Assembly (NCBI RefSeq): GCF_000001735.4
Contig: NC_003075.7
Location: 2,605,001-2,669,000, forward strand
Direction: 5' to 3'
DNA length: 64,000 bases
From: Arabidopsis thaliana
Taxonomy: Eukaryota > Streptophyta > Magnoliopsida > Brassicales > Brassicaceae
Numbering within the stretch: the first letter of the stretch is position 1; every line of letters starts with the position of its first letter. A program made the translations under genes and the position numbers. A model generated the notes under the pieces. It saw only the letters and a list, made by a program, of their open reading frames with translations, searched no databases and had not been told where the DNA came from. Shown here piece by piece: positions 1 through 12,858 of the stretch.

Positions 1-342
1 ATCTGTTCAAAACGACGTCGTTTGAGAATAATCTAAAGAACAGAAAGATTTTTTCCATATGAAATCTTCATATCAAAAAGTTTTAAGCAGAACCCAAGAA
101 CATAGTTTGATATAGAGATAATCGTAGTACCAGTAATCGGAAGCAAATAAAGGTGTTTTCGTTTATATATTTGTTTTAAATTTTAAAAGGAATCATGGAA
201 GCAAATTGAAAACCCATTATAAGATTGTTCGTCTTGTTTGGGCGGTTGTAGAAATAGATTTGGAGAACTGGAGTTTTCATTTAGAAAACAATCCTGATTT
301 TCTTTTGATTATTCTCAAAACAAAGTCGTTTTAGGAATACTA

Positions 343-707
343 ATAGAGTCGTTAACAAGTGATAACGAATGTTATAAGTTCTTTTAATGAATGATGACAA
401 CATGTTTATTTTGGCTTGGTCAACGAATTTCTCATGTTTTAAATGGTAGTCAACGCTTAATTCATGTTTAAAATGGCCACATATAAAGTCGATGTTTAAA
501 ATGACCATAATTTAAAACTTGACTAATAAAGTCGTTAACAGATGATAACGGACGTTAGAAGTTCCGTTAATGACTGATAACGGCATGTCTATTTTGGCCT
601 GGTCAACGAATGATCATGTTGTAAAAGTTAGTCAACGTTTAGTTTATGTTTTAGACGGCCGCATACGAAGTTGATGTATAAAATGGCCATTTTTTGAAAG
701 TTGGGAG
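343..707. repeat. Tandem direct repeat, two copies of about 183 bp
   Basis: Copy 1 starts near 343 and copy 2 near 525. Both contain the series GTCGTTAACA, GATAACG, a TTATTTTGGC(C/T)TGGTCAACGA block and a final AAAATG(A/G)CCAT block. The copies are diverged by many substitutions. No coding capacity is visible. The AAATGGCC blocks recall dispersed Arabidopsis transposon sequence, but I cannot name a family. Bases 1-342 and 708-1030 hold nothing else I can support. Confidence 0.6.
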
Positions 708-1031
708 ATTAATTGACATTTTTCCCATTTTACTAATCACACGTTTCCGTTTCATACAGTATTCATTTGTGTAAAAGTTTGTATGAACGGTTAGTTCCTT
801 CTTCTATTTAAGAAACCAAAAGAAAAACGAAGACTATCTTTGCCTATTGGAAATGATTTTGTCATTTTAAGCTTAGTGTGGAACTTAGCAGAAGGTGAGT
901 TGAACACAATAATGTGATATATTCAAGGGAAATTTGGAAAACTAACCTACAAAAAAACTATAATTAAGAAAGTAACACTAACAAAAAAATGAGATGATAT
1001 TCTTTATATTTTATATATTAATCACAACTTT

Positions 1032-1191
1032 ACCCTCTTTCCTTCTCTCTCTCTCCTTCTCTCTCCCTTCTCCGCTTGTCTCCCTACTTCTTTTTTTTCT
1101 CTCTCCTTCTCTCCCTCTCTCCTTCTCTCTCTTCTTCTCTCTCTCCTCTCCGCCTTTCTCCTTACTTCTTTTTCTCTTTCTCTCCAAATGA
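1032..1191 (+). repeat. Polypyrimidine (CT-rich) low-complexity tract
   Basis: About 160 bases are almost entirely C and T in CTCTCCTT-like units. The open frame through it (Ser/Leu/Phe/Pro only) is a by-product of composition, not a gene. From about 1200 to 2500 I see only AT-rich intergenic DNA. Confidence 0.8.
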
Positions 1192-2506
1192 CCTCTTTGC
1201 TTTTTTTTGTTTTTAGTTACAGTTCATTAATTACCTTTTTGTGAGATTTATTTAGGTTCTAAGCTTTGTTTTTTCTTTTTTGTCTTTTTTGAAACATAAT
1301 TTTAACATCAAAATGCATTTATGGTCTGAAACTAATTTATCACTTAATTTTTTTGTTCTTCATAGTTACAGGCTCACCACATATCTACAATAAATTATGG
1401 ATCATTCTTAAATATTGATAAATTAGGGATCATTCTTAGATCTAGAAGCGATGAAGGGTTTACGATGGTAGAAATTCTAAAGGGAAATAGCCAATAAATC
1501 GATTTTGATTTTGAAAGATTTTTGACAGATAATATTCTATTTTGTAAATATACTATTTACGTATACCTTGTACTATATACGTTTTAAAATGAATTGTTTG
1601 TTTTGATTAAGGATGTTAAGTGATTTGATTAGTGTTTTATATTAAAAGCTTTGGGTTCCCTATATATTATCTTAGGGTTTAGTATTCTTCCATCAAAAAG
1701 TATTTAATTGATTATTTGGATTCATCAGAACAAACGTTTCTATTTGAACAAATATATACTATTCTATTTTCTGTGATGATATGTATAGAACTTGGTACTA
1801 CTATTCACTTTTTAAAAAATTTGTTTCCGATTTTTAAAATTCAAATCATGTTAGATAAACAAAAAAAAATCTGTTTTTTTAATAGTATTATTAGTTTTAA
1901 CCAAATAATAATTTTAAACTTACATAGCAAACAAAATTGAATGGGATGAATATATTTTGGTCACTTTTTTGGTTGCTCCACGCGCTATCACCTCTTTCTT
2001 GATAAGTTGAAGGAGTCTGTGGTCTTTTTAACACATACATGTGTTACTTACTATATTATACAGTTTATGGTGCTATATTCTTTATTTCATCTTCCAAATA
2101 GGTTATTTTTGCAATTCACCCTATATTCAAACTAAGGAAAAAAAAAAACAATTGACATGATGCTTCAATGAACACATTAAAAGTTCTTGTACTCGTAGTA
2201 ATATTTTAAAGTGTAACAAACGGTAATATAAGACAAGTTCTAGTACTTGAAGTACTTACTAGTTCGATTACATTCTTAAATTTTATGTAAGAGAATGAGA
2301 AACAAGTAATACAAAAACATTGAAAATTTCTTCTCATCTGTTGTTTATTTTTCAAATTTTCGTTCTTCTCATTTTATCTGTTATTACTCACATGGAGTCT
2401 GCAGAGCTCAATGGAAGGAGCAATCGAGCTATCATTTTCCTTTTCCACCAATATCAATGGATGTCAACTCTTTTCGGAAAACATAACTTGATGATAATGA
2501 CTCTTT

Positions 2507-2556
2507 AAGTGCACTTCTTTTGGTTCGAACCAGAGATCTTGAAGTGCACTTCTTTT
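2507..2556 (+). repeat. 15-bp direct repeats flanking a 20-bp insert
   Basis: AAGTGCACTTCTTTT occurs exactly at 2507-2521 and 2542-2556. The 20 bases between them include GGTTCGAACC, which resembles the B box (T-loop) of a tRNA promoter. This could be the footprint of a very short tRNA-derived retroposon or a simple slippage duplication. No A-tail is present. Confidence 0.5.
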
Positions 2557-2756
2557 CAAAAATGACATATATATTCACTATAGTTTATTGACGCTGGATA
2601 TGTTAGTACACAAATCTGCATTTCTATATTTTAAATTTATTGTAACATTAATTCCAATAATATACTAAAGTTAAATTAAAAATAACCAAAACATTTGACA
2701 AATATTTATAATAATTATTATTACAAAATCTAAAATAATTTGATTTCGCAATCTCA

Positions 2757-3535
2757 TTGGAGATAATTGTTTTTGGGATATTAATCCCTCTCTCTCTCTG
2801 GTTGGATTTGGAGAAACCTATGTAAACTTAAGAGTATCGCTAAGGTCAACTCCATTGCACAAATAATATAAGGGTCTTTAGATACTAAATGAATAAAATA
2901 ATAAGGTAAATATCTTTAAATTGGTGCACAGAAATAAATTATGTCTTTGGGGAGACATTAAAGATATTTTTTAGAAACATCTTTGCTTAGGTGGCAATAT
3001 GTCATTGGTTCTTCTTTTGTTCTTTTATTTTAATCACAACTAAAGATATCCACTTAAATTTGTGCAATGTAGATGCTCTAAACCTTTCATTGTTTGTCAG
3101 GTGGATTCTGAGATTACTTGTAACTTTTGTAACTTAGGATCTTCTCTTAGATTTGACTGGTCCTACAGATCCTATAATTTCTAGTCTCTCGTTAGGTTCT
3201 GTGGTTGTGGAAGCTATTAAGTGTGGAGAATGGTGGCTCTCTAATAGCAGAAGTAGGAACCCGATCATTCAGATTCTTCGTCAATGCCTCCCTAATCCAC
3301 ATGCGATTAATCCTCTAGCGAAGAGGACATTTATCAGTAGAACATCAGAGATAATGTCCCTCCAGGGAGCAGCGTTGCCTTAGCTCCTCTGTTTCTTTCT
3401 TGTTTACTTGTTTCAAGTGTTCAAGGGTAATAGTGTTGTAATAGTTTTTATTCTCTCGTGCAGGTTTTTGCCTTCTGTAATCGTTCTCTATCTTAGGTAC
3501 GTTAATGAAATGGTACTTCTTAAAAAAAAAAAAAA
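2757..3535 (+). mobile_element. 5'-truncated LINE (non-LTR retrotransposon) fragment
   Basis: The 3' end is a run of 14 A at 3522-3535. The insertion is bounded by TGATTTCGCAATCTCA at 2741-2756 and TGATTTTGCAATCTCA at 3536-3551, a 16-bp target duplication with one mismatch. The frame at 3153-3383 starts with a TGP motif and has WW and RSRNPII, like the linker before the zinc-binding domain of plant LINE ORF2 proteins. It is too short and broken to be active. It is interrupted by the foldback element at 2832-3078. Confidence 0.75.
2832..3078. mobile_element. PIF/Harbinger-type MITE nested in the LINE
   Basis: The element begins GAGTATC and its other end, read in reverse complement, begins GAGCATC. 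Both ends then share CATTGCACAAAT, so the termini are inverted repeats, with about 12 extra bases in the left copy. It is flanked by TAA on both sides (2829-2831 and 3079-3081), the trinucleotide duplication expected for Harbinger elements. Length is about 247 bp with no coding capacity. It sits inside the LINE fragment, so it inserted later. Confidence 0.7.
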
Positions 3536-4243
3536 TGATTTTGCAATCTCAGCCAAAAATATAATTTCTCAACTTCTTCCGAAAATGTTTTACATGCAAA
3601 CTTTTAGTCAAACCATCATCTTATTTACATCTATTTAGTATCTACTTTACCACTAAAAAAATGTTTTTACATCGAACATAGTTTAGTGTTGCCTACAAAA
3701 TGTCTCTTTGACTACATTAAACCAAATTATATGTTTCTGTAGTTTCACTTTTGCATTGTTTTTCTAACCACTAAAATTGTTGACTCAAATAATTTTGAAT
3801 GCAATTTATTAGTATATAAAAATATTGTAGATGTATTTATAAAAAAAAATTAAGATAATGAGTCTCTCACCAACCAATAAAGATAACTATAAACACTATG
3901 ATATATATTATTGTCTTGAATAATTCAAAGATGAAAATAAAATTTTAAATAAATAATCTGAGAATATTAAAATTTATATTAATCAAAATTTGAAAATAAA
4001 TCTTACTATATTCTTAGAAACTTTAATGTTTTATATAATTAAAAGATCTTAGTTTCCAGATTGGATCGGGACTTAGTTGACCAAAAATTGCCAAAAAAAA
4101 AAGAAGAACATGTTAAGAGACAATTTCTCCAGTTCACTAGTAACTGATAAAGTGATAACGGAGTTGGTTGGAACGTGAAACGCTTATAAAAATAAACCGG
4201 TTTAATTTCACCGGTTTACCTTCCGCCGTAGATATCAGCCGCA

Positions 4244-6627
4244 ATGTACATTCTCGACACCGGAGCTCGATTCTCCGCCGTCAGATTCTCACCGGTATTC
4301 AATCCTCCTCCAACATCTCTCCGTAGACGATACTTCATCGTAAGGTCTCTCTCTTCTACCACACGAATTGATTACTTCTCCATCTCTGTAACACAATCTC
4401 TGATCTCTCCAATCGTTTTCCGATTTTTGTATCTCCAGAGCTAATCTTCCATTCCCAAAGCATCAAGCTAAGTATCATAAAGAGCTTGAGGTCGCCATTG
4501 ATGCTGTTGATCGAGCTTGTCGTCTCTGTGTTGATGTAAGTTAATATCTCACCTCTGTGGTTCGTCAATTTCAGATTTGGTGTCTATTAAAGTTTGGTTT
4601 TTGATAACTGTTTAGGTCAAAAGATCTCTTTTTTCTTCTAAAGAGAAGATTGTTGAGAAGAATGATCAAACTCCAGTTACAATTGCAGATTTTGGAGTTC
4701 AAGCTTTAGTCAGCTTGGGTAAGTAAATTTGAGTCCACTACTCGTTGAGTTCAAGCTTATCTTTGTATATTTGTGATTGCAGAGCTTTCGAAATTGTTTC
4801 CTTCAATACCATTAGTGGCTGAGGAAGACTCTCATTTTGTGCGTGCTAATAACCTTGTAAGCTCTGTGGTAAGTGAAGTCAAATCAAAAGCAAGCATTGG
4901 AGACAATCACTTGTCTGATGCTGATGTACTTGAAGCAATTGATAGAGGTGGCAAAGATGCTTACACGTTTTGCAACAAACCAGCTACTTATTGGGTATGT
5001 TGCATTTTAGCATTGTATGATGGTTTCTCTGAGTTCCATTTGTTACGGTCTTACTGTTATAAGCTGTATGTTGTCAATGCTCCACCCTGTTAATCTTAAT
5101 ACATAAGACATTTACCATCCACAGTAGATTGTCCATTTTGAAGTTTGTAAATCGTGGTATGTATACTCGATTTTTGTGTCTCCTGCAACAGAAGAAATGG
5201 CACTAAGATAGAAAATGATACTCATATCCTTTGTGTCTAGATGATATGATACATTTCATCGAAAAGTTTTCAATATACTTTCGATGCTTTCTACAACTCG
5301 TGCATTGATTTTTCTATAGGTTTTGGATCCAATTGATGGCACCAGGGGATTTCTTAAAGGAGATGAGGCTTTATATGTGGTATGTTAACCATGCGATTTA
5401 CTTATTTCCTTTTTGTGTCATGAAATGTTTCTTGTAAGGGTCACTGAAACTATATATCTTTTGGGATTGATATATCCTCAAAAACCTCCTTGCTTAGCTC
5501 TATTGGTTCTTAGAATTACTTCCAAGCCATGAACAAGAAAAAAGATTTTGACATGTATGAGGTTTCATGGTTTTTATATCTGATATTTACTTCTTCGTCA
5601 TATATTCATATGTAAAAATCTCAGGTAGGATTGGCCCTTGTTGTAGATAATGAAATTGTGCTAGGAGTCATGGGTTGTCCAAACTGGCCAGGAGATTCTT
5701 CAGATGGATCTACTGGAACCCTAATGCTCTCGCATATAGGCTGTGGAACGTGGACCAAGAAGTTACAAAATGTCTCTGGCAATGTAGCCGGTGATTGGAT
5801 AAGGTGTTTCGTTGATGCTTGTGTTTTAATGAACAAAGCAAGATTTTGTATACAAGAAAGCCAAACCTGGGAATCACTTCCTCTCTCTGGTTTCTTCGAC
5901 GCAAGTACTGTTTCAGAGGACTTAAAACATAAAGAGATTCTTCTTTTGCCCACATGTTGTGGAAGGTATCTCTACTAAAGGAACAATTTTATCTCTTTAG
6001 AGAAACTATCACCTTATAATACTACTCTATTATGCCTGTATGCAAATTATGATATTTCTACTCAGTTCAGTTTCCTAATCTGTGTGTACAGTTTGTGCAA
6101 GTATCTGATGGTAGCTTCTGGCAGAGCATCAGTTTTTCTTCTCCGAGCCAAAACTCAGAGAACAATAAAGGTACGCGATTGTTTGATCTGGATCTATCTT
6201 TTTCTTACTTTGTGGTAGCGAGGATTCTCAAGAGATTGTCTTAAATAACATGTAGTCGTGGGATCATGCTGTTGGGATCATATGTGTACATGAAGCTGGA
6301 GGAAAGGTTGGTGAAATCATATTACATATATTTCCAAATCATTTAATCAATACGAGGTTTATGGTCTTTCCTCATGATAGTTTTATGAACTTAGGAATCT
6401 ACACAGAGCCTGAAAAGGAACAAAACTTTTTTCATTCTGAGGATCATGATCTCTTTCTTGCTCTCTAATCTCATCAGGTAACAGATTGGGAAGGAGATGA
6501 AATAAATTTGGAGGAAGATCAATCAGAAAGGAGGCTCATTTTTCCGGCGGGCGGTGTTGTAGTAAGCAACGGAAGTTTACATAATCAGATTCTTGAGATG
6601 ATCTCTTCTGCTTCACCAACTCTTTGA
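4244..6627 (+). CDS. Plastid-type 3'(2'),5'-bisphosphate nucleotidase / inositol monophosphatase family protein
   Basis: Nine exons can be joined in frame: 4244-4344, 4439-4535, 4616-4718, 4783-4994, 5320-5379, 5625-5965, 6092-6170, 6256-6306 and 6478-6627, giving 397 residues. All junctions are GT-AG. The family motifs are present: a metal-binding AEED near residue 120, WVLDPIDGTRGF near residue 170, and WDHAVG followed by EAGGKVTDWEG in the C-terminal third. These place it in the IMPase/FIG superfamily, closest in type to SAL/HAL2 phosphatases that hydrolyse 3'-phosphoadenosine 5'-phosphate. The actual substrate is not shown by sequence. The first 40 residues are rich in Arg, Ser and Pro and lack acidic residues apart from Asp5, as in a chloroplast transit peptide. 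By position I believe this is At4g05090. It stands alone on the plus strand. Confidence 0.9.
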
Positions 6628-6765
6628 TTTATGACACTACTACTCTCTATACACTTGTTAATGTTTACCGTTACTATTTATTTATCATAATCCTTTTCTA
6701 ACAATAAGCTTAAAAGGAAAAGGAAAACATTAACCTCATGATATCAACCTCCTTGATTTGGTACT

Positions 6766-6981
6766 GTGTTTTTCTACGTCATGATATCAACCTCAATCCC
6801 TACCGTAGCCACGACGGAATTATCATCGTTAGGAAAGAGAGGCACTTGCGACAATGAGGAGGATGAATCAAAGATGGCTCTAAGGAGGTTGAAGGAAGAT
6901 GGCGGAGTAGTCTCTCTCATTGCCGTCGTACAAGCCCAATTACTAAAACGGAGTTCCACTTACCTAACATGTAAAGCCTAA
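6766..6981 (+). other. Unrecognised short open frame downstream of the phosphatase gene
   Basis: A frame rich in charged residues (NEEDESKMALRRLKEDGG) runs for about 60 codons and has normal codon composition, unlike the AT-rich surroundings. I do not recognise it. A possible splice donor follows near 7054, but no convincing downstream exon was found. It could be a remnant of a gene or of a captured gene fragment in a transposon. Confidence 0.25.
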
Positions 6982-7145
6982 AGACGACAGAGCTCATTAA
7001 GATACTGCTCAATATTCATTGTCCTCGCTTTACCCAAACTGTCTATCGCATACAGGTCAAATTTCTCATCTTTATCTAGCTTTCTTTTTTAACTCAACAA
7101 AAGTTTTTAATTTAATTTGTTTGTGTTTTATAATTTTGATACAAA

Positions 7146-7575
7146 ATTCACATAACGATATAGATTCCCCACAGAAGCCAGTAGCTAGAGAGGATAGGAT
7201 GTGGTCGAAGCCGCTGGTAATACCCCCTAAACTAGCTGGATTTTGGATCTTAACATTTGTCCTAACCATTTGATCGTTAGAGATTTCACTAAATTCACAT
7301 AACGATATAGAAACTAGCTGGTTTTTGGTATACAAATTTTTTTATTTTTTACTCTTAAAATTATTAAATTTTACAACTAAATCTTAAAATTTATTTCCTT
7401 CAAACTTTTAAAATGATTTTAAAAATTTTTGCAATCGAGTTTTAGTTTTGATATTTTTCAAAATTTTATACTATTTTCCAATTTTAATACTAAATTTACT
7501 AAACAATGTTAAAAGTAACATGACCTTGAATCGTATCATTTGACACAATCATATGATCGTTAGAGATTTCACCAG
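7146..7575 (+). repeat. Scrambled short direct repeats
   Basis: ATTCACATAACGATATAG occurs at about 7146 and 7291, AAACTAGCTGG at about 7228 and 7311, and CGTTAGAGATTTCAC at about 7275 and 7559. The blocks suggest local duplication. The rest of 7000-8560 is AT-rich, with an A-run near 8019-8036, and I see no gene in it. Confidence 0.4.
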
Positions 7576-8569
7576 TTTACTTTGATTTCTCACCGTTATG
7601 TAAATTTGAAATTCAAATTTTTGTTCTAAATTCAAGTTGCTAATTATATGTAAAATATTATTAAACATGTCTGGAAGGTGAACCAGACTACTTTAGATCA
7701 TCGGGTTATGGATCATGAACTAGGTTCCAACACGGTTTAATTAAATAAAAATTTATTAAGGTATTTTTCATTTATAAAAATTAATATAGTTTTTTATCGA
7801 ATGTCCCCAAAAGAACAAAGATTAATATAGGTTTATAAATGTAAATATAAAAATAATCATACATTAACAAAATATGAAGCCTAACGATTATAATAAAGTG
7901 ACTAAATTTTTTAAATCTAACTAAAACCGAAAAAATACTAGAAAATCATTAGTAACTAAACTAAACTAGTAAAACATTAATTGCACGTTCCAAACTACCA
8001 GTATTAAGTTTCTACCAAAAAAAAAAAAAAAAAACCAAGATTGGTTGTTTCTCACCATTTTATCACTGATAGAAGTTCTTAAACTAATTAAATACACTAG
8101 AACCCTATATTTTATCCCAACCGGTCCATCGGATCACGTGGGGGTTAATGGCAAGTTATAATGGGTTGTCCGGTTTTAAATTGCCGAATATTAGCACTAA
8201 ACCCAATCCGCGAACAGATTATTAACATTGACGAAATTGCCTATGCTCCTTATAGCATTCCAGCTCCTTTAAGCTAAGCGATGCCTTTTGCATTTGGTTA
8301 GCAACGAGAAGTTAATCTCTTTATCTTTCTTTCTATACTTCCAAATATTTCTATTCAAAGTGGCATATATTATAAACAAAGTTGTTTTGTTTGAAGAAAA
8401 TTTATACATTCAGAAGAAAGAATAACAAGGTAAGGATAGTGTTTTTTAGGTTGTCCAGTCTCTGAGATTTCAGGTCTAGGGGATTCACCGTATCTCGTCC
8501 AGAAGCAGGTGAATTCGGACGCCGGACTTCCCGTCAACCGTTGTATCCACGTCTTTGTCATTATTTTAA

Positions 8570-8574
8570 ATTCT

Positions 8575-8605
<31 letters not shown>

Positions 8606-9737
8606 TTAATTTTAAATTTCCATTAGATAAAAAAGAACTTACAAGACACAAAATTCCAAACTAGGCACGCAGGCCAAAAAACATACACGGCCCAAAGGCC
8701 CAAAAAGGCACGCAGGTCCGAAAACTAACCCTGAGGCCCAAGAAGGAATAAGAGGGCCCAACAGAACATAAGAAACGCAAAGGAGGAAAAATTTACCTTA
8801 GTTGAAGTAGCGAAACCAAGTAGAAAGGAGAGAGTTGTCGGGGGCATCAAATTCAGAACGCCTAGAGAGAGGATCCAGCTTAGCTGTAAGGATGACCTTG
8901 ATTTCCTTGATGATTGCAGTAGAAGAGCGGGAAGCGTGATCATGCAATCTACGGTTACGCTCTTTCCAAAGGAAGTAGATAGAAGCTTGAAACACTAGCT
9001 TGATGATGAGAGAAATGTTAGGATCACGAGAAGGAGATAAGACCCAAGTGAGGCAGTCCATAAAGAGAAGCGGAGGAGTTAAGCTTGCTCTAAACATGAA
9101 GTTACCCCAAACCGCAAAACTGACACCACATCCAAAGAACAAGTGCTCTCTAAATTCAGCATTTCCAGAGCAAAGGACACAATCCGAAGGAATAGAGAGA
9201 CCCCACCTCCTCATGCAGTCTCTAGTATGAAGCCGATTCTAAGCAGTAACCCAAGTAATGAATGCGTGCTTTGGAATATGGTCCTTAAACCAAACCGACT
9301 TATGCCACACAACAGGACGGCCAGAAGGGTGAAGCGCTTGCCAAGTCAGAGCAGAGGAGAAAGAGTGAGAAGGAGGTCTTTGATCGACTTCATAGGTAAT
9401 GATATCATTGCAACTAGGCAGGGCGTGCTTTGATCAAGGAGATGATGGGATTACGACTTCTAGAACCCATAACCCTCCACCTATCACCAGAAATTGCGTC
9501 TCTTACCACCGCCTTTTTTGGCAGACCTATCACCTGAAGACCCAAAGGACTCGTGAGATTTAAAAGAGAACCCAAACCAGTCTAATTATCGTACCAGAAA
9601 CTAGCCGTAATAGCCAAACCCACTTCACACACCAAAAAAAGTCTCGCCAGACTACGAAGCTTACTCAACCGCTTCCAAATCCAACTCCCAGAGTTGTACG
9701 GATTCAAATCCAACTACCAGAGCTAAATTCTATTTCG
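8570..9737 (-). mobile_element. 5'-truncated LINE fragment with zf-RVT domain
   Basis: The minus-strand frame at 9214-8798 has the reverse-transcriptase zinc-binding pattern of plant LINEs: MRRWGL, then C-x2-C, then REHLFFGCGVSFAVW, then FLWKERNRRLHDH. Upstream, the same strand reads VWFKDHIPKHAFITWV, which normally precedes it, after which the frame degrades. A long T-rich stretch at 8570-8612 is the A-rich tail on this strand. TTATTTTAA at 8561-8569 and 9738-9746 may be the target duplication, but it is short and AT-rich, so the outer limits are uncertain. Confidence 0.65.
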
Positions 9738-10170
9738 TTATTTTAATATCATTAACACACCTCTATTATGAAACCTCCAAGAATAGAAACCACTAAGTTT
9801 AATAATTCAAATATTCTATATAGATATAGCTACTTTACTATGTGGCACATCAACTCCACAACTATTAATTCCGATATCGTATCGCACTCGCATATGTATT
9901 GTAATTTTCTATACATAAATAAATGTTATATACATAATTACGTATGTGTGTGTGGACTCTTGGTCTTTGTCTTTCAACTATTTAGAATTCAAATGGCTCG
10001 TTTCTGACGTATCAAAATCTGGAATAATGCGACGATAATCTCTACGTACGTGACTCGATTTATTTTAACATACATACTAATCAATCATATTTTATATTAA
10101 GAAAAATTAGGCAAGTATCGTGTATATATATATATATAGTATGTGGCTACATACTATTATTGCCCACATA

Positions 10171-10711
10171 CAGTAAAACCTCTATAAATTAATACTCGAT
10201 AAATTAATAACCTCTATAAATTAATAAATTCTTCCGGTCCCGAGTTGGGACCACTATAAAAATTGATACAAATCGATAAATTAATAAGATAATAATTATT
10301 TTGAAAATTTTATGTAAATATATGGTCCCATCAATATTATAAATTAATAATTGTATAAATTTATGAATATATATATATATATATATATTTATATTTATGA
10401 ATATATATTATGTAAAACTTAGTAAAATATGACTTTAGTATTGTTTTTCTTCAATTTATATTAATTCTTTGTAAAATTCAATTCTAATAATTTTACTACG
10501 TATAAAAAAGATTTTTTTTTTAAACCTAATAATGGTTTTATACTTGTAATTGATTTTTAGAAAAATTATTGATTGTAGAGAGGAACTACCTTTTGGATTA
10601 AATTTTTGTAAAAAATTACAAATTTTTTAAAATCTCTCCATAAATTAATAATTATTAATTTATCGATAAATTAATACCTCTCTAAATTAATAAATTTTTG
10701 TACTATTATTA
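10171..10711. mobile_element. Emigrant-type MITE, right end degraded
   Basis: It starts after a TA with CAGTAAAACCTCTATAAA and contains many TAAATTAATA repeats, as in the Arabidopsis Emigrant family (pogo/mariner type, TA target). Its body aligns along most of its length with the element at 17352-17865, including the shared block TATATGGTCCCATCAATAT. The right inverted terminus expected to end in TTTTACTG is missing or diverged near 10711. An (AT)n run at about 10369-10389 lies inside. Confidence 0.65.
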
Positions 10712-11823
10712 CCTAGAAAGTGAAAATTGACCTACAAATATATCTTCAATTTGATTCACATATACGAAGTCACGTATGTTTCTATAAATTTAGATCCAAA
10801 ATGTGTGAAAACCCATCTGTTTTTGCAAATTCTTGCAATTGCAATTGCACATGTTTCTATTACGTTTAAATCAATCGAGCTCTAAGTGATTTATCCATAG
10901 TGATATACAGATCCAATATCCATGAAACATATTTAATTCATGAAAAGGCTCAAACATTATCAACAAATAAGATATGGTCAACTATGTAGTAACTAGTAAC
11001 ACGTAGGCTGCTGCTCTTTGTGGCAAATTCATGCGCAAGCAAAGCCTCTAGATGTTTGACAAGTTACTACCCTAATATAGCATCACTAGCTATCTTCTAA
11101 TTTTTTTTTTTAGTTATTTTAATCCTGTATTCTTTTATTTATTTATTTGATAAAGTGATGAAATTTTATTCTCCTTTTTCTTATCAACTAATATACTTAT
11201 TCATTCACATAATTTCGCACTTTGCGGAGTTTTCATTTGTCGTTAAACCCGACAGATTCTTGAACCGCAAGGAACGAGACATTAACCTAATGTACTTATA
11301 TTTAACTATAGTATTATAATAGCATAAATGTGACAATGATTCGATCACTACTAATATATTAATCACCAATCTATATCGTCGTCCTTCCTGATTATTTGAA
11401 GATTTTGTCTATAAACTAGCTGCTTTTGTTTATGTATTTTTATTACTTGGATGCTTTTGTTTGTTGGAATATTCGAATGAATTTTTGTTTGCCTGAAACT
11501 ATGCATATATAATAAGGCCATATGCGCCAATAATATAGAATCCAAATATTCATTAACTATAATTAGTTTGTTCTAGAGTTTTAGCTACTCATATATTCAA
11601 ATTCTTAGGAGATCAAAAAAGTACTTAATTAGTTAATAAAATCCATTTTTATTAGTTGTAATTAAATGTAAAGTGTCGAAACACGAAAGGGAAGATGAGT
11701 TGCACAACTCGTGGTTCCTATAAGAGTGATAATCTATCTGACGTCACGCCATGCAAAATGTATCAATCAATTTTCTTCTCACATTTATATTTACTTCAAA
11801 ATGATTATAAAGCCACCCAATGA

Positions 11824-11851
11824 ATAATAAGATATATATATATATATATAT
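11824..11851. repeat. (AT)n microsatellite
   Basis: A pure TA dinucleotide run sits in intergenic DNA between the first Emigrant-type MITE and MYB74. The remaining sequence from 10712 to 12840 shows no gene I can support. Confidence 0.7.
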
Positions 11852-12424
11852 AACTCAAAATCAAAAATTTCAAATGGAATTTGGAAGCATCACAAATTCA
11901 CAATCATGTATTCAAAATCTCACGTAGAAAAAGCTAATAAGTCCAAAAGATTGGTCTTCATTTTTTTCTTGAGAAAGTTTGATGGGATAGAGAGAGAGAC
12001 AGAGAGGAACAGCTAAATTTGCTGTGTATGTATTTAATACTTGAACATTTATTTATCTATTTTCTTATACATCAAACTCACGAATTTATAGGTTGGTAAT
12101 GTCGTTTTTATAACATTAATAAAAATTGCAATTGTAGTTTTTATTGAAATTTACCCAAAAAAAACTATTATACGAAAATATGTTATTTATTTAAAATTTG
12201 ATATTAGATGAATCCAGAATCTTTTATAAAACTTGGTGTGTGTGAACCTGCGTTAATTTGTTAAATACTTTTCACGTAAAAATCAAAATTAATTTTAAAA
12301 GTTATGTTACCAAACAGTATTCTGATAGTTTTACAAATTTTATCCATTGTATATGTTTTGTTTTTGCAAAAAAGTCCAAAGGAAAAAACAAAGCAGAAGG
12401 GTTGAATTGTGAGGAAAGAGAGAG

Positions 12425-12432
12425 TACGTGGC
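12425..12432 (+). promoter_or_regulatory. ABRE-like element TACGTGGC, distal MYB74 upstream region
   Basis: TACGTGGC matches the ABA-responsive ACGTGGC core. It lies about 1.1 kb upstream of the MYB74 start codon. A second ACGT core, GACACGTAG, is near 13330. MYB74 is known as a drought-, salt- and ABA-responsive gene, so the sites are plausible, but single short motifs are weak evidence. Confidence 0.35.
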
Positions 12433-12858
12433 ATCATAACTTTGGCGACAGCTAATGTGAAAACAGCCAAAAGCTACGGAGAGCGACACTCCTCGACGAC
12501 GTCCATGTCTCTTTAGATTGTGATTGCATTGTTAATTATCATATTTATCAATTGATTAGTTAAGTCTTAAGTATCATCACACAAGTTTATACATTAATCT
12601 ATACAGTGTTTAACACTACAAAACTCCCCAAAATCACGTGTTTCATATCATACGTACATTTGTCTACCGTCTTTATTAACAATATTAAAACAGAATTTAT
12701 CAATTTTCTAGTTGAATAGACTATATACTATTATAGAGACTCTTATAAATTATGAAACTCCTAATCAATTAAAAATAGTTAATTTGAAACATATCACTCG
12801 AAACTAGGGTATTAGTTGGATTGACGATATTTTTCTTATTAATATCAACGAGAAGAAT

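Noticed and set aside
994..1191. Ser/Leu/Phe/Pro frame on the plus strand
   Set aside because: It is a translation of a CT-only low-complexity tract with no gene context.
5621..5978. Minus-strand frames opposite the phosphatase exon 6
   Set aside because: They are shadows of the spliced plus-strand exon with its clear family motifs.
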